Source: Noviherbaspirillum pedocola (GTDB lineage Bacteria; Pseudomonadota; Gammaproteobacteria; Burkholderiales; Burkholderiaceae_D). Taken from it: DNA of 64,000 bases. The stretch spans positions 186,001-250,000 of the forward strand of contig NZ_JAEPBG010000004.1 in assembly GCF_016632335.1 (NCBI RefSeq). The letters run 5' to 3'. This document shows, piece by piece, positions 32,034 through 40,385 of this stretch (positions are counted from its first letter, which is position 1; the number at the start of each line of letters is the position of its first letter). Under the pieces are notes generated by a model that ran no database searches, was not told the origin of the DNA, and saw only the letters and a list, made by a program, of their open reading frames with translations. Made by a program: the position numbers and the translations under genes.

Positions 32034-34565
32034 GTGAGTGTCTCTCCGCAGCCGATGCCGCAGCAGGGTCGGGCGCGCGATGCGCCGGCCGCGTTCGCGC
32101 TGCTGCTGGAACCGCTGTCGCATCCGGAACTCGGCGAGATACGCATCCAGGACACGCTGTTTCCCATCGGTCGCAATGAAGCGCCTTTCGACGCCTATCC
32201 GGCCGAGCTCACGGCCACGCTGTCGCGCCGCCATGCACGCCTCTTCTGTGAAGGCGGCGAGGCCTATGTCGCGGACCTCGGCAGCCGCAACGGCACTACG
32301 GTCAATGGCGTGGATGTACGCGAGAAGACCAGCCGTCTGAAGGATGGCGATGAAATTCGCTTCGGCAGCGCATTGGCCTACCGCATCCGGCTGGGCAAGA
32401 GTATGGCCGCGCCGGTATCCACGGCGCGCCTGACCGCGCTCACGCTCACGCCCGAGCATGCTGCGCTCGGCTTGCAAACCATCGTCGTCACCGAGTTTCC
32501 ATTTCTGATCGGGAAATCCGAGCCCGAGTTCGCGCGCTACGGCGAAGCGCATGCACAGCAGCTGGCCTTCCTGTCGCGGCGCCATGCGCATATCTTCCTG
32601 CGGCGCGGCATGCCCTGGATTGAAGACCTTGGCAGCACCAACGGCAGCTATATCGATGGCAAGCGGCTGCAGGAGCATGCGGCGCCGATCACGGACGGCA
32701 CGCGCCTGGCCTTCGGCGGCCAGCATTTCGCGTACATCGCCAGCCTGCAGCGCGAAGCGCTCGCGGTCGACCCGACGCTTACCGGCATCGCGCTGCCTGC
32801 GCAAGTCCCGGACGCCGCGCCAGCCGCTGTTGCGCTATCCGATCCGGAAAAGACTACGTTCGTGGCCGCGGCGGGTTCCTTCCTCGACATCTTCTGCGTG
32901 ACGCCGGCGCAGGATGCGGGCGCGGACAAGGGCATGGATGCCGCTGTACCGGCATCCATGCCTTCCCGGCACGCAAGGGAAGCGCCGCGCAGCATGGCGG
33001 CGGCCTGGGTGCGCGCACTCGTCGGAGACAGCGGCCCGTCTCGTGCGCGGATGCTGGCCTGGATAGCTGGGCTTGCGGCTGTAGTGCTCGCACTGGCCGC
33101 GACGCTGGCCATGCGCGGTGGCGACGAGAAAAAGGTGCGCGCGCTGCTGGCCGAGGGTAGCTTCGAGCGCGCCGCCGCAGTTGCAAACGCGCATCTGGCA
33201 ACGCACCCCGACGATTCGGCGATGAAGGCGCTCGATACTGAGGCCGTGTTGAAGGGCGGAGTGCCGCCCTGGCTGGCAGCGCTCAAGGGTGGGCGCGACA
33301 AGGAAGTGCGGGAGCTGCAGGAGCACATGGCACAGAGCGCGCGTGGCAACGATGACCTGCGCGCGTTATTGGGCGAACTCGACTGGGTGGCGCGGCTGCG
33401 CCGCTACATCGCCGGGCGCGGCGGACTGGAAGCGCCGGTGCGCATCTATGTTGATGAAGCGCCGATGCGCGAGCTGCTGGCATGGTGGGATGCGGATGCG
33501 AACGGCCATCAGCGCCAGCTCTCGCGCATCGCTGCCCAGGTGCCAGCCTTTCGCGATACCTATGCCGAAGCGCTCAGTCATGTGCGCCGGCTCAAGAGCG
33601 ACGATGCGGTCTATGGCGCCGCTATCGAACGTCTCAATGCCGCACTCGAAACCGAGCTGAAGGAAGACCGGCTCGATGCCGTGCCAGCGCTGCTGGATGA
33701 CTACGCGGAGAAATATCCGCGGCTCGGCGGACTCGAGCGCATCCGCGCCGATCTCGCGCTGTACCGGCAAGCACTGGAAGCCGCGCGCGATCGGCGCGTG
33801 GGACTGATGGTCGCGCTGCGCGACAGCGCGCAGTTCGCCACCCCGCCGTTCCGTGACAAGTTCCACGCGCTGGCTGCCGGGCCACGCTTCCCGCCAGCGG
33901 AGCTGGCGCAGCAATACCGCGCTGTTGCCGCCAGCTGGCAGGCCGGCAATACGCGCGCGGCGATCGAGCGCCTCGAGGCGATGCGCGGCGGTGCCTGGAG
34001 CGATGCGGTGGATGCCGAGATCGCGCGCAAGAAACGCATTGCCGAAGGCTTTGCTGCCCTGCCCAAGGCACGCGGCAGCCCCGGCCAGGAAGAACGGGTA
34101 CTGGCGTTTTACGATGCGTTGAATCCGTTCGAGGACGGCTGGTTCCTGCAAGCAGCAAGCGACGAGATCGAGCCTTACCGCCGGCAGGCGCAACAGCAGG
34201 CGCGCGAACTCATCGAGCGCGCCGAAGCGCAATGGCGTCGCTACCGCGACGGCGGCGGCATCGAAGGGCCGCAGCGCCTGGAGGCCACGGTATCCGATCG
34301 CTTCCGCAGCCAGGCACGGCTGCTGGTGGCGGCCAGGGACGATGCGCAGCGCGGCATGCGCCTGTTGCGGCAGGTGCGTGCCGAGCAGCCGTCGCAATCG
34401 GCGAGCCTGCAGGAACAGATCGGCGCCGAGCTCGAGCAGCAGCGGCGCGCGTTGCGCGACGCACGAGCAGCGCTCGATCCGGCGGTGTACCGGGCCAAGC
34501 TGGCCCTGCTTGGAGGCGAAGATGGCGAAAGAGAAAGCGCAAGAGCTGGCGCAGGACGGTCCTAA
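32034..34565 (+). CDS. Membrane protein with two N-terminal FHA domains and a periplasmic helical part
   Basis: 843 residues from a GTG at 32034 (TGAGGAG upstream, 10 bp after the OMF stop). FHA1 (about 24-118) has FPIGRNEAP, TLSRRHARL, GSRNGTTVNG. FHA2 (about 138-235) has FLIGKSEPE, FLSRRHAHI, GSTNGSYIDGK. Both keep the Arg, Ser/Arg-His and Asn residues that contact phosphothreonine. One TM helix (340-360) is followed by about 480 residues of charged helices, probably periplasmic. It overlaps hlyD by 44 bp, implying one machine. Role (inference): a phospho-dependent scaffold recruiting the exporter or kinases, comparable in logic to Fha in type VI secretion. Confidence 0.9.
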   Translation: MSVSPQPMPQQGRARDAPAAFALLLEPLSHPELGEIRIQDTLFPIGRNEAPFDAYPAELTATLSRRHARLFCEGGEAYVADLGSRNGTTVNGVDVREKTSRLKDGDEIRFGSALAYRIRLGKSMAAPVSTARLTALTLTPEHAALGLQTIVVTEFPFLIGKSEPEFARYGEAHAQQLAFLSRRHAHIFLRRGMPWIEDLGSTNGSYIDGKRLQEHAAPITDGTRLAFGGQHFAYIASLQREALAVDPTLTGIALPAQVPDAAPAAVALSDPEKTTFVAAAGSFLDIFCVTPAQDAGADKGMDAAVPASMPSRHAREAPRSMAAAWVRALVGDSGPSRARMLAWIAGLAAVVLALAATLAMRGGDEKKVRALLAEGSFERAAAVANAHLATHPDDSAMKALDTEAVLKGGVPPWLAALKGGRDKEVRELQEHMAQSARGNDDLRALLGELDWVARLRRYIAGRGGLEAPVRIYVDEAPMRELLAWWDADANGHQRQLSRIAAQVPAFRDTYAEALSHVRRLKSDDAVYGAAIERLNAALETELKEDRLDAVPALLDDYAEKYPRLGGLERIRADLALYRQALEAARDRRVGLMVALRDSAQFATPPFRDKFHALAAGPRFPPAELAQQYRAVAASWQAGNTRAAIERLEAMRGGAWSDAVDAEIARKKRIAEGFAALPKARGSPGQEERVLAFYDALNPFEDGWFLQAASDEIEPYRRQAQQQARELIERAEAQWRRYRDGGGIEGPQRLEATVSDRFRSQARLLVAARDDAQRGMRLLRQVRAEQPSQSASLQEQIGAELEQQRRALRDARAALDPAVYRAKLALLGGEDGERESARAGAGRS

Positions 34566-35916
34566 GCCACTGGCTGAAGCACTGGAAGACCATAGTGACG
34601 AAGGTATCGCGCTGCTCATGGCCGAGTCCTCGCGCCTGGCGCGGGCGACGGTCGTCACCATGCTCGCATTGGTGCTGGCCGGCCTGGCATGGTCCTTCTT
34701 CGGTCATGCCGATGTGACGGTCACGGCGCAGGGCGCGCTGACGCCGGAATCCGAAGTGCGGCGGCTGTATGCGCCGGTGGATGGCGAGCTGGCCAATCTG
34801 TACATTGCCGAAGGGCAGCCGGTGTCCAGGGGCGACGTGCTTGCGCGCCTGAATGCGCGCGGCGCGATCGAGGCAGCCACCAACGCGCTCGAAGCGCAGC
34901 TCAAGCTTGAATCGGCCGAGCGCGAATGGAAGGAGTTCCCGCAGAAAAAGGCCTTGCTTGAGCGGCGCGCGGCCGCGTTGAAGCAGCAGATGGAGTTGGA
35001 AGAACATCAGAACGAGCGGCGCATCACCGAAGGCACCGGCAAGCTCGCCGAGACCCAGCGCGCGCAACTGCAGGAAGCGCGCACCAATGTCGAGGATGCG
35101 CGGCGCGCGCGCGATGCGGCGAAGGATGAGGCGGACAAGTATGCGCGGCTGTCGGCCTTGCCCGGCGGCGGCGGCGTGGCGCAGCTGCAGGTCGAAAGCA
35201 AGAAGAACGCGCTGCAGGCGGCGGACAATGCGCTGCGGGTGGCGCAATCGCGGCTCTCGGAATTGTCGGCGCGGCAGTCGCTCGAACTCGGGCAGGCGCG
35301 CACGCAGCTCGAAACCAGCGGCCAGGAACTGGCGCGCCTGCGGCTCGAATACGAAGCCGCGACGCGCGAAGTGGCCAATACCGAGGACAAGCTGCGGCTG
35401 CAGGTGCAGACCGCGCGCCTGCTGGCCGATGCGGCGGCGCGCATCCGCTTCGAGAACATCGACAAGGACAACTTCCTGCTCATCGTCGCACCGGTCGATG
35501 GCGTGATCACCGACGTCACCACCACCCAGCCCGGCGACAAGGTGCAAGCCAATGCACCGATCGGCGGCATCGCGCCGAAGGAAGCGCGTGTCGTGCTGAA
35601 GATCGAAATCAATGAAAGCGACCGCGGCTTTCTGCGCGAAGGGCAGGCGGCCAGGCTGAAGTTCAATGCCTTTCCCTACCAGCGCTATGGCGTGATCAAC
35701 GGCACGCTGCAATTCATCTCGCCGACCGCCAGGCCGAGCGCGCAATCGAAGAAACCCGTGTACGAAGGCCGCATCACGCTGGACCGCGATTTCTATCAGG
35801 TCGGCGACATGCGCTATGCGCTGCGCTACGGCATGGTGGCGAATGCGGAAATCGTAGTGCGCGAGCGGCGACTGATCGACCTGGCGCTGGATCCGTTCCG
35901 GCAGGTAGGGGGATGA
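34522..35916 (+). CDS. HlyD-family membrane-fusion protein of the peptide exporter
   Basis: 464 residues from the ATG at 34522, inside the end of the preceding gene with GGAGGCGAAG upstream. A short cytoplasmic N-terminus and TM helix (43-60) precede a lipoyl half-motif (VRRLYAPVDGELANLYIAEG), a long coiled coil (about 120-320), the second lipoyl half (LIVAPVDGVITDVTTTQPGD) and a C-terminal beta-barrel domain (VVLKIEINESDRGFLREGQ). It bridges an inner-membrane ABC exporter to the outer-membrane factor. The only peptidase-containing ABC exporter in the window is at 12.7 kb, so it is the natural partner. Confidence 0.94.
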   Translation: MAKEKAQELAQDGPKPLAEALEDHSDEGIALLMAESSRLARATVVTMLALVLAGLAWSFFGHADVTVTAQGALTPESEVRRLYAPVDGELANLYIAEGQPVSRGDVLARLNARGAIEAATNALEAQLKLESAEREWKEFPQKKALLERRAAALKQQMELEEHQNERRITEGTGKLAETQRAQLQEARTNVEDARRARDAAKDEADKYARLSALPGGGGVAQLQVESKKNALQAADNALRVAQSRLSELSARQSLELGQARTQLETSGQELARLRLEYEAATREVANTEDKLRLQVQTARLLADAAARIRFENIDKDNFLLIVAPVDGVITDVTTTQPGDKVQANAPIGGIAPKEARVVLKIEINESDRGFLREGQAARLKFNAFPYQRYGVINGTLQFISPTARPSAQSKKPVYEGRITLDRDFYQVGDMRYALRYGMVANAEIVVRERRLIDLALDPFRQVGG

Positions 35917-36063
35917 GCGGCATGCGCCATGCAGGCGTTTTGGTGCGTTTATTGATGTTTTGTTCTTTTGATGGTCGCGCCCATGGTGCGCAAGCAGCGA
36001 GCCGGAACTCATCGTGCTGAGCAAGTACACAGGTGGCTCTTCTTCGAACAAGGAAGCATCACC

Positions 36064-39000
36064 ATGAGCCTGAATGCCGCATCGAACCGCAACGGCAAAT
36101 CAACGAATGCCGGCCCAGATGGTGTGCAGCGCTTACCACTTTCCACTTCGCATCTCCCCCCGGCCGGCAATGCACCCACGCTGGCGGGAACGAACACGGA
36201 CCGGGTCTCGCTGCTTGCCGGCGCAGATTCCGAGCTGACGAGTGCGCAGCGCACCCGGCTCAATACGCTGCGCGAAGGAGCGCAAGCGCTGCGCTGGCCA
36301 GACAACGATCCGGACGCCGCCGCAACTGTCGATGTGCCGGCCTACTTCCGCAGTGTGAAAACCAGCGCGGCGCAGCTGCATGAGATCGGACAGACGCATC
36401 CGGCGTCGCCGCAGCTTGCGAGCTGGATCAAGGCATTCGAAGGGGCGCTGGGACGCCTCAACGCCGCGCTGCGCCGGGGTGCAGACAAGGGCGGGCTCGA
36501 TGCGGTTGCATTCGATACCGAAGCGCTCAGGGACATCTTCGGCGCGCTCTCCGCATTCGCAGATCCGGCCAGGGCATCACTGTTCAACCGCCAGCAGCGC
36601 CGCGCCTTGCAGCCGCTGTTGCAAAACCTGACGACGACGCTGCTGCAGGCAGCGGCAAAAGGCTTTGCCTCGTCGGCGACTGTTGCGGAACATCTGCCGC
36701 TGCTGAACTGGATCTGCCGTGGCGTAAAGAAGGGCTTGCTGAAGCCGGACGACGGTATCGCCAAGGTGTTTGAAGGAGCACTGAATGGCCTGGTTGGCTG
36801 GGTAGGCGCCGACGACCAGGATGCGCAGGCCTATCAGATCGGCGAATGCGCGGCGATTCTGAAAGACGTTATCGAGTATGACCTGCTGGCGCTGAAGGCA
36901 AAGGGTGAGGCGGGGGCTGAAGTCTCGCACAAGCTGAAGCAATGCATGGAAGAACTGTGCGGCGCGCATAGCTACGCGGTGCTGGAGAAAGCGCCGGTCA
37001 ACGGCGTGTCGGTAATGAACGTGTGCAATCTGGTCAAGGAACTGATCGGAACGCAAGCGTTGAGCATCGACGAGCTGCAGCGAAATGGTCAGTTGCAGCG
37101 CTTGCTGACGCTGATCGAGGAGATACCGAACGAGCAGATGAGCGGTGGGGATGGCCGGGTGTTATCGAATGCCGGCAACTTCCTGCGCCTGTTGATGCGA
37201 CGCGCTTCGGAAGGACCTGTCGGGGACAAAGAACTGCACGAGAGGGTGTCGAAGGTTGCGAGACGGGTGCTGGCGGCGCTGAATGCCGAGGGATTCGGCA
37301 AGGGCCGCAGGAATGCGCAATCGCTGGCGAACCTGGTGTCGTTCATGCAGGACTGTCACGAGCATCTGTTGCCGGCCTGCGGCGACGAGGTTATGCGCAA
37401 GAGTTTTGCCCGTGCGCTGGACAAGCTACTGGCGAAGCTCGTGGCGGGCGGCGCAGCAGCATTCAGCGATGGGCGCACCATCGATGGCTTGCTGTTGGCG
37501 CTGGCCTATCTGCAAGAGCAAGGCTTGTGCATAGGCACAGCGGGGCTGGAAGAACTGCGCGAAGACTTGCTCGACAAGCAGAACGGCGTGGAACGCGCAA
37601 GGCCCGCAACGCCGGTGCTGTTGAGCGGGCTGGGTGCGCAATTGCCGTCGGTGACGACACCGCCGAAGCTGACGCTGAACCAAGAGACAGAGCAGACCAA
37701 GGCGGATGAGCCGCGCAAGCGTATCCCTGGAGAAGGCGCGATCGTTGCGCAGCCGAGACTGATGGAGCCTGCGCGCAGCGGCCCGAGCACGAGTTATCTG
37801 CGCCCGACCGTGGGCCGGGGCAAGTTCGCGCATGCCCGTAGCGCCAAGACGGATGCGTTCAGTCTTGCGGCGCATGACGCGCTCGCGGAAACGGTCAATG
37901 CGGACGATATCGATTCGGATGATGAACAACAAGACCTTACCGAGGCGCTTCCCAAGACGCCGAGCAAGGACATTGCGGTTGCCAATTCCAGCGTAAAGCC
38001 GCAGGCGCCAGCAGGCGTTGTCGACGTGGAAGCGCTGGTTGCCGCGCTGCGCGCTGGTCAGCCGCAACAGACCGAACAAGTGATGCAGCAACTCAGGAGC
38101 TTGCCGCAAAGGCGGCTGCCGGCACTACCGGAAGCGTTTCTCCTCGAGCTGGACAGCGAAGCCTTTCTGTCGGACAAGATGCGCTTCAAGGCATGCAATA
38201 CCTATCTGTCCAACCTGAGCAAACAGGACAGGCAGAATGCGATTGAATGTTTCACAAAGCATCCACCAACATCGTCGACATTGCGCGAGCTGTTGATCAG
38301 GCACGGCATTGTCAAGGCATCCGAAAGCCAGCATGCGCGGAACAGCGGCTCAGTCGCAGTCGGAGGGACGCCTGAGCATAGTGCAATCGATCCGCCGGCA
38401 ACTGCGCATCGCTCGAGCCAGGCTAAGCCTGCCGCTGCCAGCTCACCGCAGACATCGGCGGAGCATCGCAAACAGGGGGGGCGCGCCAAGGCTGGGGGCG
38501 ACACCGTGATCAGGGACGCCGCCGACGTTGGCCACAACTCCAAGGTGCGCGTGAAAATGCAAGTATTCAATGGTGCCGAGCTGGACGATATGAACGCGCT
38601 TATCGATGCGGCGCCATCTGAGATCCCGACAAGATTGCGTGCAAGGATAAAACAGGGGATGGATCTCAATGCTCCAACGGTCATTGGAATGACCCCACTG
38701 ATGGCTGCTGCACAAGCTGGCGCCACGGAACTGGTGTCGGCAATGATTAAGGAGGGAGCGGATGTCAATGTTCACACGTTGAATAACCAAAACGCGCTGA
38801 TGTGTGCTGCATCGTTTGGCCACACGGCCACGGTACGGGAGCTGGTGCGTGCGGGTGCAAAGATCGATGCTGTAGATGCCAATGGCGTAACCGCACTAAT
38901 GTTGGCTCTGGCAGCGGGGCACATTGAAACGGTACAGGCATTGGCAAGCCTGGGTGCAAACGTCGATGCCGCAGCCCTGGGGGGAGAAACTTCGCTCATG

Positions 39001-40053
39001 CGCGTTATAGAAATGGGTCGCATGTCGTCGGTGCGGACATTGATTGACTTGGGTGCAAACGTCAATGCCGCAGCCCCCGGCGGCGCTACCGCGCTGATGC
39101 TTGCTGTACGCAAGGGCCTCATGGCTATTTTCCGTGCGTTGCTGCAAGCGGACGCAGATGTTAATGCCGTGGACGCTGCCAACGTTAACCCATTGATGAT
39201 CGCCGCCGCGAAGGGTCGTTCGGACATGGTGTGGGAGTTGGCGCGGGCGGGCGCAGATGTCAATGCTACGACGCCGAATGGCGTAACCGCAGTGATGTTC
39301 GCTGCGGAAAAGGGGCACACGGCGACAGTAGAGGCACTGAAGGAGTTGGGAGCAAATCTCAATGCCAGGACACTCGAAGGCACAACTGCAATGATGCGCG
39401 CTGCAATGGCGGGGGACACGGCTATGGTGCAGACGCTGGCGCATGCAGGCGCAGATGTCGATGCTGCACGGCCCAATGGCATAACTGCACTGATATTCGC
39501 AGCAGATAAGGGCCACACAGCAACGGTGAAGGCGCTGAAGAAATTGGGCGCAAATGTCAATGCCGCAGCCTCAGACGGACTTACTGCGCTGATGCAAGCT
39601 GCGAAGACAGGCAAAACGGCTATGGCGTCGTTATTGATCGAGCTGAAGGCTGATGTGAATGCCCATATGACATTTGGCACAACTGCGCTGATGTTCGCCG
39701 CCGCTAGGGGCGACACCGCCATGGTGCGGGCGCTGGCGAAAGCAGGCGCAAATGTCAATGCCGCGATGACAGACGGCGTAATAGCGTTGATGCTCGCTGT
39801 ACTGAAAGGTCATACGACCACAGTGCAAGCGCTGGTGAAGTTGAAAGCGAATGTGAATGCTGCAATGGTCGAGGGCACAACCGCATTGATGATGGCTGCG
39901 GAGAACGGCGACACGTCCATGGTAAAGGCGCTGTTACTTGCAGGAGCCCGGCTGGATATGGTCGACATCAACGGCCAAACCGCGCTGAGTATGGCAAAGG
40001 AAGGCGGACACGGCGAAGTGGTCAAGTTATTGCAGGCGCGTCAAAAGAGCTGA
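36064..40053 (+). CDS. Large ankyrin-repeat protein with helical N-terminal region
   Basis: 1329 residues from the ATG at 36064 (AAGGAAGC upstream). Residues 1-60 are Ser/Asn/Gly-rich and without signal peptide. Residues about 60-560 are alpha-helical, with segments such as PLLNWICRGVKKGLLKPDDG and LLAKLVAGGAAAFSDGRTID that look like HEAT/armadillo-type repeats. A disordered linker with acidic patches follows (about 560-700), a short helical block (700-765), then a second linker. Residues about 875-1325 form 14 ankyrin repeats of 33 residues (consensus GxTALMxAAxxGHTxxVxAL). Such a layout resembles eukaryote-directed effectors of plant-associated bacteria, but no secretion signal is recognised. 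It lies 147 bp after hlyD. Confidence 0.88.
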   Translation: MSLNAASNRNGKSTNAGPDGVQRLPLSTSHLPPAGNAPTLAGTNTDRVSLLAGADSELTSAQRTRLNTLREGAQALRWPDNDPDAAATVDVPAYFRSVKTSAAQLHEIGQTHPASPQLASWIKAFEGALGRLNAALRRGADKGGLDAVAFDTEALRDIFGALSAFADPARASLFNRQQRRALQPLLQNLTTTLLQAAAKGFASSATVAEHLPLLNWICRGVKKGLLKPDDGIAKVFEGALNGLVGWVGADDQDAQAYQIGECAAILKDVIEYDLLALKAKGEAGAEVSHKLKQCMEELCGAHSYAVLEKAPVNGVSVMNVCNLVKELIGTQALSIDELQRNGQLQRLLTLIEEIPNEQMSGGDGRVLSNAGNFLRLLMRRASEGPVGDKELHERVSKVARRVLAALNAEGFGKGRRNAQSLANLVSFMQDCHEHLLPACGDEVMRKSFARALDKLLAKLVAGGAAAFSDGRTIDGLLLALAYLQEQGLCIGTAGLEELREDLLDKQNGVERARPATPVLLSGLGAQLPSVTTPPKLTLNQETEQTKADEPRKRIPGEGAIVAQPRLMEPARSGPSTSYLRPTVGRGKFAHARSAKTDAFSLAAHDALAETVNADDIDSDDEQQDLTEALPKTPSKDIAVANSSVKPQAPAGVVDVEALVAALRAGQPQQTEQVMQQLRSLPQRRLPALPEAFLLELDSEAFLSDKMRFKACNTYLSNLSKQDRQNAIECFTKHPPTSSTLRELLIRHGIVKASESQHARNSGSVAVGGTPEHSAIDPPATAHRSSQAKPAAASSPQTSAEHRKQGGRAKAGGDTVIRDAADVGHNSKVRVKMQVFNGAELDDMNALIDAAPSEIPTRLRARIKQGMDLNAPTVIGMTPLMAAAQAGATELVSAMIKEGADVNVHTLNNQNALMCAASFGHTATVRELVRAGAKIDAVDANGVTALMLALAAGHIETVQALASLGANVDAAALGGETSLMRVIEMGRMSSVRTLIDLGANVNAAAPGGATALMLAVRKGLMAIFRALLQADADVNAVDAANVNPLMIAAAKGRSDMVWELARAGADVNATTPNGVTAVMFAAEKGHTATVEALKELGANLNARTLEGTTAMMRAAMAGDTAMVQTLAHAGADVDAARPNGITALIFAADKGHTATVKALKKLGANVNAAASDGLTALMQAAKTGKTAMASLLIELKADVNAHMTFGTTALMFAAARGDTAMVRALAKAGANVNAAMTDGVIALMLAVLKGHTTTVQALVKLKANVNAAMVEGTTALMMAAENGDTSMVKALLLAGARLDMVDINGQTALSMAKEGGHGEVVKLLQARQKS

Positions 40054-40385
40054 GCTCGAGACCGGCATGGATTCGCGCTGAAGGCGGCGTGAGTCCCATC
40101 AAGGACGTTATCAAGCCCCTGTCAATCGGTACGAACGAAGGCGCCGATGCTGCTGGCGCCGAGACATCCGGCGAAACAAAACGAAAGCATTGAGCGTGAG
40201 ACGCGGCCGACTGGAGACGGTGTACTGCATGTACTACGCTCCCGTAGCCGGTCATTCGGAAACGGTACTAGCTGTCCTGCGTGGCCGACCGTCTCACGGC
40301 ATATCTTTCAGCCGACGGTGCGCGGCACGTGTTCCTTGCGTAGCAGACCGCTGCCATGGGTCAATCCGGATCATGGGACTGGCGT
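40054..40385. other. Intergenic region between convergent ankyrin and kinase genes
   Basis: 332 bp between two gene ends. No gene, strong hairpin or repeat was recognised. Confidence 0.5.

Noticed and set aside
30371-32176. A 601-codon minus-strand frame over the outer-membrane factor
   Set aside because: The plus strand has a lipoprotein signal, a ribosome site and OMF motifs; the antisense frame has none.
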